From: Bacteroidota bacterium
GTDB lineage: Bacteria; Bacteroidota; Ignavibacteria; Kapaibacteriales; NICIL-2
Direction: 5' to 3'
NCBI GenBank assembly: GCA_019695345.1
Contig: JAIBAE010000003.1
Location: 1 to 64,000 of the forward strand
DNA length: 64,000 bases
Both the position numbers and the translations under genes were made by a program. Below, piece by piece: positions 27,570-36,503 of the stretch. The notes under the pieces were generated by a model. It was not told where the DNA came from, did not search any database, and saw only the letters and a program-made list of their open reading frames with translations. Position 1 is the first letter of the stretch, and every line of letters begins with the position of its first letter.

Positions 27570-27634
27570 TTTGCTAACGCAGGACGGCACCGAGCCTCCT
27601 GCGTTTTTTTTATTGCCATCACATTGCCAGAAGT
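27570..27634 (+). repeat. R1 copy 11 (plus), short and terminator-like
   Basis: TTTGCTAACGCAGGACGGC end, then TTTATTGCCATCACATTGCC, which aligns with the middle of copy 20 (TTTTACTGCCATTACCTTGC). The left half doubles as the terminator at 27577. Confidence 0.65.
27577..27611 (+). terminator. Terminator of the tyrosine phenol-lyase gene
   Basis: ACGCAGGA and TCCTGCGT pair perfectly around a 12-base loop, followed by eight Ts. It is built from the R1 end. Confidence 0.85.
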
Positions 27635-27655
27635 AAACTCAACAAATATAGTAAG

Positions 27656-27689
27656 GGTGGGTTCGCACAGGGTTGGCGCGCTGAACGGT
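27656..27689 (-). repeat. R2-like fragment
   Basis: GGTTCGCACAGGGTTGGCGC then GCTGAACGG, a diverged version of the 44-bp repeat at 58860. Confidence 0.5.
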
Positions 27690-27710
27690 TTGAGATAGTG
27701 TGAGAGGAAC

Positions 27711-27750
27711 AAAAAAAATACCCTGCTTACAATACTGCAAACAGGGTATT
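27711..27750 (-). terminator. Terminator of the 27.8-35.2 kb minus operon
   Basis: AATACCCTG and CAGGGTATT around a 16-base loop; on the minus strand the exit is a run of eight Ts. It lies 20 bases after the last lipoprotein stop. Confidence 0.85.
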
Positions 27751-27769
27751 AAAAACAGAGCTGGTAAAA

Positions 27770-28117
27770 CTATAAACGTTTTAACTCATCAACTGCCCAT
27801 GCACCCATCTCTACAATCTCCGGATTATTGTGGCGGGCAAACTCGTAGGGGTATCCCCAGTACAACAGTTTGCCACCTTTATAGGCAGCAAAGTAATCGG
27901 CTTTATAATTACCAACCACAATTTGAAACACCTGTACCTCTAAATTCTTCGAAGCATTTACAAGTGTCTCGCGCGGTCCCTTTGAAACCTGATTAAGTAC
28001 TTCCGTTGGTGCCATACCTTTTTGCAAGGTATTTGCGTCGGCAAGTGTAAACACGGCACACGATTGTGTAAAGAAAACAACGGAAACAGATGCCAGAAGT
28101 ATGATAAATTTTTTCAT
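27770..28117 (-). CDS. Small lipoprotein, BamE/SmpA-like domain
   Basis: The product is 115 aa with a lipoprotein signal MKKFIILLASVSVVFFTQSC. The mature part reads LQKGMAPTEVLNQV, then a beta-rich stretch ending GGKLLYWGYPYEFAR. The KGM-x-x-x-x-V helix followed by a strand ending in LLYWG is shared with the next upstream gene and resembles the BamE/SmpA fold. It is probably an envelope lipoprotein of unknown role. It is the last gene of the operon, 4 bases after its paralogue. Confidence 0.75.
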   Translation of the reverse strand: MKKFIILLASVSVVFFTQSCAVFTLADANTLQKGMAPTEVLNQVSKGPRETLVNASKNLEVQVFQIVVGNYKADYFAAYKGGKLLYWGYPYEFARHNNPEIVEMGAWAVDELKRL

Positions 28118-28121
28118 TATG

Positions 28122-28556
28122 TTACTTGGTATAAATGGAGTAATATTCTTTATAGATTAACGGCGCAAGTTCGCTGATTGGGCTTTCATCGCTTTTACTA
28201 AAGTCGTTCATAAATCCCCAATACACTAAACGTTTCTCATAATAAAGACATATCATTGGCGATGCTGATGAATGTGTTGTCGTAGTTGTATAAGTAACCC
28301 CACCCGGACCATACGAAGAACTGGACGTTGTGTATTGCGATGTTTGCAACATATATGTTTCCACATTATAAGATTTATCGCCCGATGTAACCTTAAACAT
28401 ATCTTTGGGATTCATATCTAACATCTTGGAAACATCCTCGGGCGACATTCCCTTGTGTATGGGTTTCATTTCGTCGAACGATGCCATATTTTTAGCACAC
28501 GATTGCAACATTACAATCATAACCAAGGCACTAAGTATTGATATTATCTTATTCAT
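28122..28556 (-). CDS. Small lipoprotein, paralogue of the downstream gene
   Basis: The product is 144 aa with signal and lipobox MVIMLQSC-type (VMIVMLQSCAKN). It carries HKGMSPEDVSKMLDM and YYEKRLVYWGFMNDF, parallel to KGMAPTEVLNQV and GGKLLYWGYPYEF in the neighbour, so the two arose by duplication. A Ser/Thr-rich insert (SSSSYGPGGVTYTTTTT) lies between. BamE/SmpA-like fold suspected; function unknown. Confidence 0.75.
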   Translation of the reverse strand: MNKIISILSALVMIVMLQSCAKNMASFDEMKPIHKGMSPEDVSKMLDMNPKDMFKVTSGDKSYNVETYMLQTSQYTTSSSSYGPGGVTYTTTTTHSSASPMICLYYEKRLVYWGFMNDFSKSDESPISELAPLIYKEYYSIYTK

Positions 28557-28581
28557 ACCGTAACTAATCTGGTTAGTAAAC

Positions 28582-29184
28582 CTATTTTTTCGTAACCATC
28601 ATCTCTGCTTTTTCAATTGGATTATCCCGTTCGTCGCGCGGTAAGTTCACAATTTTATCTGCCACTTCCATCCCACGCACAACCTGACCGTACACGGTAT
28701 ATTTATTATCCAAACTGGATGCATCATCTACACAAATAAAAAACTGCGATGTAGCACTATTGGGGTCGTTAGAACGCGCAGCCGATACAATACCACGTTT
28801 GTGTGGTGTAGAGTTAAACTCAGCCGGAACTTTAGTTTGTCCGGGGTCGCCAAAACCCCATGTGTTTTTAGGTTTCGACTTACTGTTTGGGTCACCACCT
28901 TGAATAACAAAACCGGGAATTACACGGTGAAAAGCGGTTCCATTATAAAACCCAACACTAACTAAGCTATCAAAATTGCGTACATGTTTAGGGGCAAGAT
29001 CTTTAAACAACTCTATCTCTATTTCACCAATACTCTCTCCACCAACCTTAACACTTATTACATAATGTGGGTTATTATTTTTAGCGGCGGCCGCTGTTGA
29101 ACCGACAGATGTTGTTTCTGTTTTAGATGAACCGCACGATGCAAGGAAGCCTACGGCTATACAAAGTGCAATAAAATATTTCAT
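28582..29184 (-). CDS. Peptidyl-prolyl isomerase, cyclophilin type, lipoprotein
   Basis: The product is 200 aa, a lipoprotein (GFLASCGSS, lipobox LASC) with one cyclophilin domain. The signature FHRVIPGFVIQGGDP and the later ATSQFFIC holding the catalytic Arg/Phe region are intact. It catalyses proline cis-trans isomerisation in envelope proteins, probably anchored in the periplasmic face of a membrane. It is the third of three cyclophilin genes in a row and lies 2 bases after the second. Confidence 0.92.
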   Translation of the reverse strand: MKYFIALCIAVGFLASCGSSKTETTSVGSTAAAAKNNNPHYVISVKVGGESIGEIEIELFKDLAPKHVRNFDSLVSVGFYNGTAFHRVIPGFVIQGGDPNSKSKPKNTWGFGDPGQTKVPAEFNSTPHKRGIVSAARSNDPNSATSQFFICVDDASSLDNKYTVYGQVVRGMEVADKIVNLPRDERDNPIEKAEMMVTKK

Positions 29185-29186
29185 GC

Positions 29187-29852
29187 TTACTTATCCCCTT
29201 TAATGGTTTTTGTTGCGGGCTTCGCTTTTTGTTTTGCTGCACTTCCGGCTACATTAATTTTCTCAATGGTCATTGATACTTTTTCGTTCGGGCGGTCTTG
29301 AGAGTTACGCGGTGTGTTTACAATCATATCGGCAACTTCCATTCCGCTTAACACCTGACCGTATATGCTATACTGATTATCCAACCAAGGTGAATCGGCT
29401 ACACACAAAAAGAACTGCGATGTTGCACTGTTAGGGTCGTTTGTACGAGCTGCCGAAATAATACCGCGTTTGTGTGGCAATTTACTGAACTCCGCCGGTA
29501 CACGTGTTTGCGATGGATCTCCGGTACCCCACAAATTGATTTTAGAATCATCTTTTGTATTTGGGTCGCCACCCTGAATCATAAAGTTTGGAATAACACG
29601 GTGGAAAGCTGTACCATTATAAAAACCAGCACTTACCAAACTATCAAAGTTATGTGCGTGTTTCGGCGCAATATCAGGGAACAACTCAATAACAATATCG
29701 CCAAGGTGTTTGCCCGATTGCGTAACCGAAATTTTATACTGCGGACGCTTAACGCCCGATGTGTTAGGCACAGTTGGTTGTGCTGAACTTTCCATCATAA
29801 ATCCAATCATCAAAAGTGTAACAAATAATAACGTTTTCAAAGTAACCTCCAA
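29187..29852 (-). CDS. Peptidyl-prolyl isomerase, cyclophilin type, secreted
   Basis: The product is 221 aa with signal peptide (LLFVTLLMIGFMMESSAQ) and no lipobox, so it should be soluble in the periplasm. FHRVIPNFMIQGGDP and TSQFFLCVADSPWLDNQYS are typical of cyclophilins. A Lys-rich tail (KQKAKPATKTIKGDK) ends the protein. It is closely similar to the downstream lipoprotein cyclophilin, indicating duplication. Confidence 0.92.
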   Translation of the reverse strand: MEVTLKTLLFVTLLMIGFMMESSAQPTVPNTSGVKRPQYKISVTQSGKHLGDIVIELFPDIAPKHAHNFDSLVSAGFYNGTAFHRVIPNFMIQGGDPNTKDDSKINLWGTGDPSQTRVPAEFSKLPHKRGIISAARTNDPNSATSQFFLCVADSPWLDNQYSIYGQVLSGMEVADMIVNTPRNSQDRPNEKVSMTIEKINVAGSAAKQKAKPATKTIKGDK

Positions 29853-29885
29853 AAATATATAATACTATTAATTAATTTCAATTGT

Positions 29886-29981
29886 ATGCTAACGCAAACC
29901 GCACCAAACAGCGGTATACCTCCAACTCTTCATCTGCGGGAAAGAACCATTGCGCCTTCTCAAACGTACATCGTGAACAAG
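29886..29981 (+). repeat. R1 copy 12 (plus) inside the cyclophilin operon
   Basis: ATGCTAACGCAAACCGCAC end, TCTGCGGGAAAGAACC core, ACATCGTGAAC right end. It separates two co-directional cyclophilin genes, so the operon may be interrupted here or the repeat is transcribed. Confidence 0.8.
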
Positions 29982-30024
29982 TTGTTCTTAGTTCGGTCAG
30001 ACGCTTCACCAACCTCCTAAGAAA

Positions 30025-30753
30025 TTACTTCACTTCCTTAAGTTCAATCGTAACAATCTTCACCGGATGTTTTGGTGTTTGCCCGGTTCCATCGTTTTCA
30101 TCGGGCTCACCTTTTTCAATAGTATGGATAGTATTCATACCATCAAGTACTTTCCCAAAGATGCTGAACATCGGGCGTAAATGGGTAGCTTTATCCAAAC
30201 AAATAAAAAACTGACTTGACCCAGTATTGGGCTTTAACTCTGTTGCCATGGCTACAGTTCCAAGTTTATACCCTTCCATCATAGCTACCGATGTTGTGTC
30301 CACTTCATCGGGTAACGGTTTGCCATTAAAAGTGTCGCCACCATTTCCCCACTGAGCTTTTTTTGTAGTATCTCTTGTTAATGGGTCGCCGGCTTGTAAC
30401 ACAAACCCTTTTGCTACCCGGTGGAAGAGAATTCCATCGTAATACTTGCGCTTACAAAGTTCTGTAAAGTTACGTACTGTTATTGGGGCGTTTTTCCCAA
30501 ACAAACCAATGGTAATATTCCCAACCGAAGTTTTCATTATAGCTATATGAGTAACAGCGGCAGTATCAAAACTCATGCTATCGGCCATCATGGTAGAATC
30601 ACGGTGTGCCGATTGTTGTGCCTGCGGTGGTTGTAGCTCTATAAGGTGTTGTTCCTGAACTTTAGAGTCCGAACAACTGCTTACAACAACACAGTACAAT
30701 ACTGCAATTGGCAGTATATAATAACTGATTTTACTGTACTGTCTGGAATACAT
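30025..30753 (-). CDS. Peptidyl-prolyl isomerase, cyclophilin type, lipoprotein
   Basis: The product is 242 aa. Start at 30753 (MYSRQYSKIS) gives a lipoprotein signal ending VVVSSCSD. The cyclophilin domain has FHRVAKGFVLQAGDP, a looser signature than its two neighbours, and SSQFFICLDKATHL. It belongs to a different cyclophilin subgroup (GDTFNGKPLPDEVD insert), so the three genes are not simple recent copies. It lies 7 bases after the degenerate OmpA-like gene. Confidence 0.9.
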   Translation of the reverse strand: MYSRQYSKISYYILPIAVLYCVVVSSCSDSKVQEQHLIELQPPQAQQSAHRDSTMMADSMSFDTAAVTHIAIMKTSVGNITIGLFGKNAPITVRNFTELCKRKYYDGILFHRVAKGFVLQAGDPLTRDTTKKAQWGNGGDTFNGKPLPDEVDTTSVAMMEGYKLGTVAMATELKPNTGSSQFFICLDKATHLRPMFSIFGKVLDGMNTIHTIEKGEPDENDGTGQTPKHPVKIVTIELKEVK

Positions 30754-30760
30754 AAACGCC

Positions 30761-31549
30761 TTAATCTTCCAGTAAGCTTTTAACAACACCAACTGTAACA
30801 CGAACATTCTTTACACCATTAGCAGGATTAACTGCTTCACCTTGTTGATACGAAATACGTAAATCAGCATTTTTAACATCGGTAAAATATTGCTTTAATG
30901 CCGCAACACGTGCATCGTAAATGGCATTGTTAATACCTGTGGGTGGTGGCGGTTCTACAGGTGCTACAACTTCCGGAACCGGAGCACCTTTTTTACCTTT
31001 AGCGGGTTTCTTTGCAGGTTTTGTTTCTTTTTTAGGAGCTGGTGGCGGTGGCGGAAAATTCTCCTGCCCCACCGTAACAACAACGCGCAAATCTCTGTTG
31101 CCACGTAATGCTTCAATCACTTCTGCCAAGGCATGTTGGGCAGATGCAAGTACTGCCGATTGACCGCCATCAAACGCCGATACATTCGCCATTTCATCAC
31201 CCTGAATAATGGTGCGTACTTTATAGTCGTGGCGTTCTTCGCGGTATTTTTGTGTTGCGGGTAAATCAAGTGTTTCGGTCTTCTTAAACACTGCAAAACT
31301 TTTGAATGTGAGTGTGTACACATCTCCCGATGGCAATGGTTGTAAATACTCACCCGATTTACTGTTTACTTTTACTGTAAATTTCTTCCCGGTATTTTGC
31401 CCAACAACTTCCATATCCATTTCTTTACCAATGGGTTTTCCTGTAACTTCATCGGTAACAAATCCTTTAATGTTAATCGAAGCGTTCTGAGCAAATGCCG
31501 TAGTTGCCAGTACGGCAACCGCAATGCAATACAATAATGCTCTCATCAT
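30761..31549 (-). CDS. Secreted protein: regulatory beta domain plus interrupted OmpA-like domain
   Basis: The product is 262 aa with signal peptide (LLYCIAVAVLATTAFAQ). Residues ~25-95 are a carboxypeptidase-regulatory-like beta domain (INIKGFVTDEVTGKPI). From ~130, ALAEVIEALRGNRDLRVVVTVGQ matches the first helix and strand of an OmpA domain. A Pro/Lys-rich insert (PPPPPAPKKETKPAKKPAKG) then replaces the HTD peptidoglycan-binding loop, after which YDARVAALKQYF and a closing strand resume the fold. It probably does not bind peptidoglycan in the usual way. It may be an assembly or adaptor protein. Confidence 0.75.
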   Translation of the reverse strand: MMRALLYCIAVAVLATTAFAQNASINIKGFVTDEVTGKPIGKEMDMEVVGQNTGKKFTVKVNSKSGEYLQPLPSGDVYTLTFKSFAVFKKTETLDLPATQKYREERHDYKVRTIIQGDEMANVSAFDGGQSAVLASAQHALAEVIEALRGNRDLRVVVTVGQENFPPPPPAPKKETKPAKKPAKGKKGAPVPEVVAPVEPPPPTGINNAIYDARVAALKQYFTDVKNADLRISYQQGEAVNPANGVKNVRVTVGVVKSLLED

Positions 31550-31562
31550 AATTCCTCTACGT

Positions 31563-32321
31563 TTATTGTTGTAAGAATGATTGAATTCCGTTTTTACAAT
31601 CGTCGGTCATGCGGGTTATGGCATTCATCGATGCGGCATACCGTAAGCCGGCATCTAAATCCATTCCGTGTAAGTTCTCCAGCATTTTTTTGGTAAGTGC
31701 CACCGACGACGAACTATTGTTAGAAAGTGTTTCTGCTACCGATTGTACTTTATCTGTTAACTGGTCATCATCAACAGCATGGGTAATAAGCCCAATTCGT
31801 TCAGCTTCTTCTGCCGAGATATTTTCTGCGCTTAGTAACAACCTCCGGGTTTGGGTATCACCTATTTTCCGTAATAAATATACACTTACTACGGCTGGGA
31901 TAAATCCAATCTTTACTTCCGAATACCCAAACAACGCCTTTGTTCTTCCGGCTATTACAAAATCACATACTGTTGCCAAACCACAACCACCGGCAATGGC
32001 CGCACCATGTACTTTTGCAATAGTAGGTTTAGGACATGTATAAATAGTATGGAATGTTTGCTGAAGATGTGTTGAATCTGCAAGATTCTCCATGACAGAG
32101 AATTGGCTTACTTGCTGTAAGTACCCAAGGTCTGCACCGGCACAGAATGCTTTACCGTTTGCTTCAAGAATTATAACTCTAACTTCCGGGTTTGCGCCAA
32201 GTTCTTCAAAGGTTGAACGCAGCTCGGTGAGTAGCTGTGAGTTTAGTGCATTGCGTTTTTCCGGACGGTTAAGCGTAACCGTTGCTATACCATTGTGAAT
32301 GGCAAGTTGTAATGTGTCCAT
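31563..32321 (-). CDS. Enoyl-CoA hydratase/isomerase family protein
   Basis: The product is 252 aa. The crotonase fold is clear: LNRPEKRNALN, the oxyanion residues in KAFCAGADLGYL, AAIAGGCGLATVCDFVIAG, and GYSEVKIGFIPAVVSVYLLRK where the glutamates of hydratases are expected. The Glu in SEVKIGF is present; the second catalytic Glu is replaced by Val in PAVVS, so hydratase activity is uncertain. It probably acts on acyl-CoA in fatty or amino acid breakdown. The start at 32321 (MDTLQLAIHNG) lies 25 bases after the protease stop. Confidence 0.88.
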   Translation of the reverse strand: MDTLQLAIHNGIATVTLNRPEKRNALNSQLLTELRSTFEELGANPEVRVIILEANGKAFCAGADLGYLQQVSQFSVMENLADSTHLQQTFHTIYTCPKPTIAKVHGAAIAGGCGLATVCDFVIAGRTKALFGYSEVKIGFIPAVVSVYLLRKIGDTQTRRLLLSAENISAEEAERIGLITHAVDDDQLTDKVQSVAETLSNNSSSSVALTKKMLENLHGMDLDAGLRYAASMNAITRMTDDCKNGIQSFLQQ

Positions 32322-32346
32322 TAGAATAGAATAATACCAACATGTT

Positions 32347-35187
32347 TTAGCGGAGAACCACCAGTGGCATTGTAACGGTTTCACCACCGGCTGTAATCAC
32401 AACGGCGTAAGTACCCGATTGCAGTTCGGAGGTTGACAATCTGTAGATTGTGTTTCCGTTCACTTGAATAGTCTCACAATCTGCCATCTGATTTCCAAGC
32501 AACGAATATACGATAACCTTTGCAACTGAAGCAGAGGAATGAATGGTTATATCTACAATATCCTTTGCCGGCACCGGTGCAATTTCCACCGATAGCGATT
32601 CAGAGCCGTTTTGTGGCTCGGATACAGCAGAAAGCGATGGATTTAGAATCGTACGTAAACGCCCATAGAGTGCGTGGGCGGTACTGTCGGCACCAAATAC
32701 GGTAGTAAACTCGCGTGTATCGTTTGGTTGCCACGGGCCTAAAAACTTCATCCCCGATACACAACTAATGTCGCCCACGCCGTTCCACATCATGGTTGTA
32801 CCGCTATTTAGCGTTTGCATTTTGAAATCGTTGGTAAACCCAGCGCCATCGTAGGTTGGAAGATTTTCTAACCCTGCTGCTTGTGCCTGTGCCGCAAGTG
32901 TTGGGGTGTAAGAAAGCACACCAACATGGGGATAATCGCCTGTCTTACGCTCTGCTAAAAGCGCGGCTGCATGCCCTTCGTAATTATCAGGGATTACCTC
33001 GCTCATAAATCGGATGGTGTTACTATCGGCATATTCTCCTATATCAAAATCAAAGAAGTATCCCAATGCTACATCGTTCAACACTTTGCCCGATGTGTTT
33101 TTTGCCGTAGTAATAATTTTTACAAACGGGTTGTTATCCTGCGGTGGAACCACCCGTTGCGATATTTCTAAGCCAATACGTAACGAGTCCAGTGCACGGG
33201 AATCATTGATAATTCCTACCGTTGGGTCTGTGCCGTAAAATGGCTTTACAGTTTCAAAGTCATCTTTATAATTTGGGTAGTTAGTACGCACGGTACTTAC
33301 AACCCTGTTACTTGGTTGTTCGGTTGCTATTAAGCCGCCTTCAAATAACGTATTACAATAATCTTTGTAAATGTACCCCACGCCACCTGTTCCATTTACA
33401 GGCGAATCAAAGCCAACACGTCCGCGGTCGGAAAGTGAGAACGAAACAATATTATTACGCCAGGTTGTGAACTGCGGAAAAGGCGTGAATGGTATCAGGC
33501 AGAAATCGGTATAAGGTTGGTTGGTTTCGCCTGTTCCTTGCATGTCAATTCTGAAGAACAACTTAGCTCTGCTTTGTTTAAGGACTCTGAATTTAAAACT
33601 ACTTATTGTAACAATGCTATCTGTTGCTACTGATGTTGCTGTAGCAACGGAATCTATTATTTGTATTACGTTGGCAGTGTCTTCGGCAGTTGATAACACA
33701 AAACGGATGTTACGACCCAAGCCAAGGTGATTTTTAAACCGCACCGAGAAACTTACGGTATCGTTAGGAATTACCCTGGAAACTGCTGCATTGTTAATAC
33801 TGTACTCCCAATCTTCGGGAACTAACGAGGGATGTGAGAACGGGTCGATGGAAACAGCTTTGTACACGTTAATCCGTCCCGGTATCATGCGAGTATATTT
33901 TGTTTGCAGAACATTTTCTTTTTCAATGTTATCGGTACTTAAACGCACGTGCTCGGAAGCTTGTTCGGCAGTGAGTTGTGGAAAGCGACCACGTACTAAT
34001 GCCACGGCACCTGTAACAATTGGTGCAGCACCCGATGTACAGCAGAACTTTAAGTACCAACCTTCGTCGGCTGTTGTAAATGCCTGATTTCCCGGAGCAA
34101 AAATATCCATGTGCGAACCAAAGCTCGACATCGGGGCAATGGTATCGGTGGGTTCGCATACACCAACGCCAAGTACACCTTTATAGGCCGATGGATAAAA
34201 CGCCGATGAATTACCATTATTACCGGCGGCACCAACAACCGATACACCTTTTGCCAACGCGTAATCAATAATTGATTGCTGAATACACGAATACGCCCCG
34301 CCTCCCCAACTCATATTAATAACCTTAATGTTGTTTTCGGCGGCATACATAATTGATTGATAACCGTACAAAATGCCGTTGTAATTATTGGGCATTGTTT
34401 TCATGGGAACAAACCGCGAACGGAATCCAATTCCGGCCACACCTTTTTTATTATTTACTGTAGCACTTGCAATACCTGCTACCCCTGTACCGTGACCGTT
34501 AAGTGTATTACGGGTATTACCCGGCTTAGTGCTATCATCGGCAAAGGCAAAGTTTACGCCGTTCCAATCATCAACATACCCATTCCCGTCATCATCAATT
34601 CCGTTATCGGGAATTTCGTTTGGGTTATGATATAATGTGCCTTCGTAGTCTTCGTGTGTTTGTAAAATTCCACTGTCGCTAATTCCAATCAAAACGTTTG
34701 TATCGCCCTGAAACACATCCCACGCTTCGTACACTTGCAGTTTGGTCATCATCAGGTCTTGGTACATTATCGAGTCATCATTTGGGATAAACTTTCCCGT
34801 TACCTGTTGCACATACACCGGTTCTGCGTGTTCAATAGCATTACACATCCGGCGGAGTTTCTCGCAGAACATGTTTGTATTTTGTACGTTTCTGGTAATC
34901 AACATATACGTACGTTCAAGTTCATCGGTAGCACGTTGCAACTTGATAGCATTGTTGATAGTTAAGGTTGCCTGCATTGGTTGAACCTTACGTTGCAGTA
35001 AAGGAATTGCCGTTTTGATATTCACAAACGCCGGAATAGTTTCCAATGCTTGCAAAGTTGCCCCTTTATGAAGCCGCACATATACTACATTAGGAAGCAC
35101 CGTGTGCTGTTCCAATTGGGCAGTTGCCCCTAAACTCAACAACACAAAAAACAGGAGAATAAAAACAGTTTTATAGCTGCGAACCAT
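32347..35187 (-). CDS. Subtilisin-like (S8) serine protease with T9SS sorting domain
   Basis: The product is 946 aa with signal peptide VFILLFFVLLSLGATAQ. The catalytic triad is intact: Asp171 in GISDSGI, His232 in NGHGTGVAG and Ser385 in CTSGAAPIV. A Ca-binding-like stretch NGIDDDGNGYVDDWNG lies between Asp and His. Residues ~450-850 form beta-rich accessory domains, and the C-terminus (IAPVPAKDIVDITI, VYSLLGNQMADC, ending PLVVLR) is a type A T9SS sorting domain. It is a secreted or surface protease. It heads a long minus-strand gene run; R1 copy 13 lies upstream. Confidence 0.93.
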   Translation of the reverse strand: MVRSYKTVFILLFFVLLSLGATAQLEQHTVLPNVVYVRLHKGATLQALETIPAFVNIKTAIPLLQRKVQPMQATLTINNAIKLQRATDELERTYMLITRNVQNTNMFCEKLRRMCNAIEHAEPVYVQQVTGKFIPNDDSIMYQDLMMTKLQVYEAWDVFQGDTNVLIGISDSGILQTHEDYEGTLYHNPNEIPDNGIDDDGNGYVDDWNGVNFAFADDSTKPGNTRNTLNGHGTGVAGIASATVNNKKGVAGIGFRSRFVPMKTMPNNYNGILYGYQSIMYAAENNIKVINMSWGGGAYSCIQQSIIDYALAKGVSVVGAAGNNGNSSAFYPSAYKGVLGVGVCEPTDTIAPMSSFGSHMDIFAPGNQAFTTADEGWYLKFCCTSGAAPIVTGAVALVRGRFPQLTAEQASEHVRLSTDNIEKENVLQTKYTRMIPGRINVYKAVSIDPFSHPSLVPEDWEYSINNAAVSRVIPNDTVSFSVRFKNHLGLGRNIRFVLSTAEDTANVIQIIDSVATATSVATDSIVTISSFKFRVLKQSRAKLFFRIDMQGTGETNQPYTDFCLIPFTPFPQFTTWRNNIVSFSLSDRGRVGFDSPVNGTGGVGYIYKDYCNTLFEGGLIATEQPSNRVVSTVRTNYPNYKDDFETVKPFYGTDPTVGIINDSRALDSLRIGLEISQRVVPPQDNNPFVKIITTAKNTSGKVLNDVALGYFFDFDIGEYADSNTIRFMSEVIPDNYEGHAAALLAERKTGDYPHVGVLSYTPTLAAQAQAAGLENLPTYDGAGFTNDFKMQTLNSGTTMMWNGVGDISCVSGMKFLGPWQPNDTREFTTVFGADSTAHALYGRLRTILNPSLSAVSEPQNGSESLSVEIAPVPAKDIVDITIHSSASVAKVIVYSLLGNQMADCETIQVNGNTIYRLSTSELQSGTYAVVITAGGETVTMPLVVLR

Positions 35188-35273
35188 AATTGCTTACCTA
35201 AAGTAAAGTGAATCTTGCTTATGCAGTAAAAAAGGAAAATACAAATCGTTTCTGTATCGTGCTTCATATTATT

Positions 35274-35370
35274 CTGCTATCGCCCGACCGCGCCAAACGT
35301 TTGATACAATTTCACACCTTTACTTTGCGGAAAAGAAACACAACTTCCAAACACCGTTGTTCGTGGATGG
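35274..35370 (+). repeat. R1 copy 13 (plus), left border of islet III
   Basis: CTGCTATCGCCCGACCGCGC end, CTTTGCGGAAAAGAAAC core, GTTGTTCGTGGATGG right end with the GTATGTTTGTAGGTAAG extension. It faces copy 14 at 37397. Confidence 0.82.
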
Positions 35371-35429
35371 TTTGTGTGGTATGTTTGTAGGTAAGATAAT
35401 TAATGTAACCGAAGTCGAATCGGGCGGGA

Positions 35430-35513
35430 GTTAAATGATGTGCCCCCTGACACTATACCAATCGGTAGGACACCTTTCGTAGACTCAAGAAGTCCAACCG
35501 GAACGTAATTAAC
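35430..35513 (+). repeat. Repeat module A, copy 2
   Basis: GTTAAATGATGTGCCCCCTG, ATCGGTAGGACACCTTTCGT, AGACTCAAGAAGTCCAACCG. More diverged than the other two. The remaining 35514-35588 shows nothing. Confidence 0.75.
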
Positions 35514-35588
35514 TAATTTTTAGCATGAAGAAATTAGATGTTTCTCTTACTATAACAATGTAACACTTACCTCTACAGGATTCTCAAA

Positions 35589-36437
35589 ATGAAATTTATA
35601 CAGATACTCTGTTTTACACTTTTGACAACCTACGCATATGGACAGACCTTATCAAATGAGGTGGATAGCATTTATAACTTTAAACCGAGTAAAATAACTG
35701 AAAACGAAAAGAGACGTATAGGTACTGTATTAGATAAGTTTTGGGAAAAAGTAAAAAATGATACGACGCGTTTTTTACAGCAACTTAGGGCTGAGCTACA
35801 AACCAATAAACATAAGCCATTCTTTTATTACGATGGTAGTAGCTTGCTATTATCGCTTACAAACAGTATAGCTGATAAGGAACTTGCAATTGAAGCAATT
35901 GCTAAATGCGACGTAGATGACATTAGTCGGGAAATTTATGTTAAAACGTTGAACCGTCTTGCGAACGAAGGTTTCAATGTAACGAAACCTTCCATTAAAA
36001 TTTTATATGAAGATAACTTTTCATTTTTCATCCCTCAACATGCAATGACTTTTAATCAAGGATACTGCTTAACATATTTACTGTTGCCTCAGAAAAATGT
36101 AAACTATGTTGACACCTTGATTAAAATTTTTGCATCTGTGAAACCCGAAGCTCAAGAATCAATCATTACTACACTTTGGTTTGATTGCACGTGCAAAGGT
36201 GACCAATTTCTCAATTCCATCTATGCAGACACCAAAATAGATAAATCAGTTAGAGAATATGCAAAGAAAATTATGGGATACAAACTAAGAGAACATCAAC
36301 AAGAATATGTCAATGCAATGAGTAAAGATCAACTAGACAGTCTGAGAAAAGAAGTCCTCACCTTGTTTAGTGATGAAGCTATTGGGTTATTAGACCTGAC
36401 AACACGAGCAAGAAGAAAGGAAAACAAATGCCCTTAA
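35589..36437 (+). CDS. Secreted protein of unknown function (islet III)
   Basis: The product is 282 aa with signal peptide MKFIQILCFTLLTTYAYGQ. The mature part is mostly helical, with an N-terminal region KPSKITENEKRRIGTVLDKF and a tail VREYAKKIMGYKLREHQQEY that suggests HEAT-like helices. No catalytic motif is recognised. The gene is clearly more AT-rich than the surrounding core genes and lies between R1 copies 13 and 14, next to a cassette-like unit. A CDC pair (WFDCTCKG) may form a disulfide after export. Confidence 0.75.
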   Translation: MKFIQILCFTLLTTYAYGQTLSNEVDSIYNFKPSKITENEKRRIGTVLDKFWEKVKNDTTRFLQQLRAELQTNKHKPFFYYDGSSLLLSLTNSIADKELAIEAIAKCDVDDISREIYVKTLNRLANEGFNVTKPSIKILYEDNFSFFIPQHAMTFNQGYCLTYLLLPQKNVNYVDTLIKIFASVKPEAQESIITTLWFDCTCKGDQFLNSIYADTKIDKSVREYAKKIMGYKLREHQQEYVNAMSKDQLDSLRKEVLTLFSDEAIGLLDLTTRARRKENKCP

Positions 36438-36503
36438 TAACATCAATGTAACTCTTAGCTGTAACAAAAAAATGAATAATCCAAAAACTTCCTCTATAAA
36501 CAA

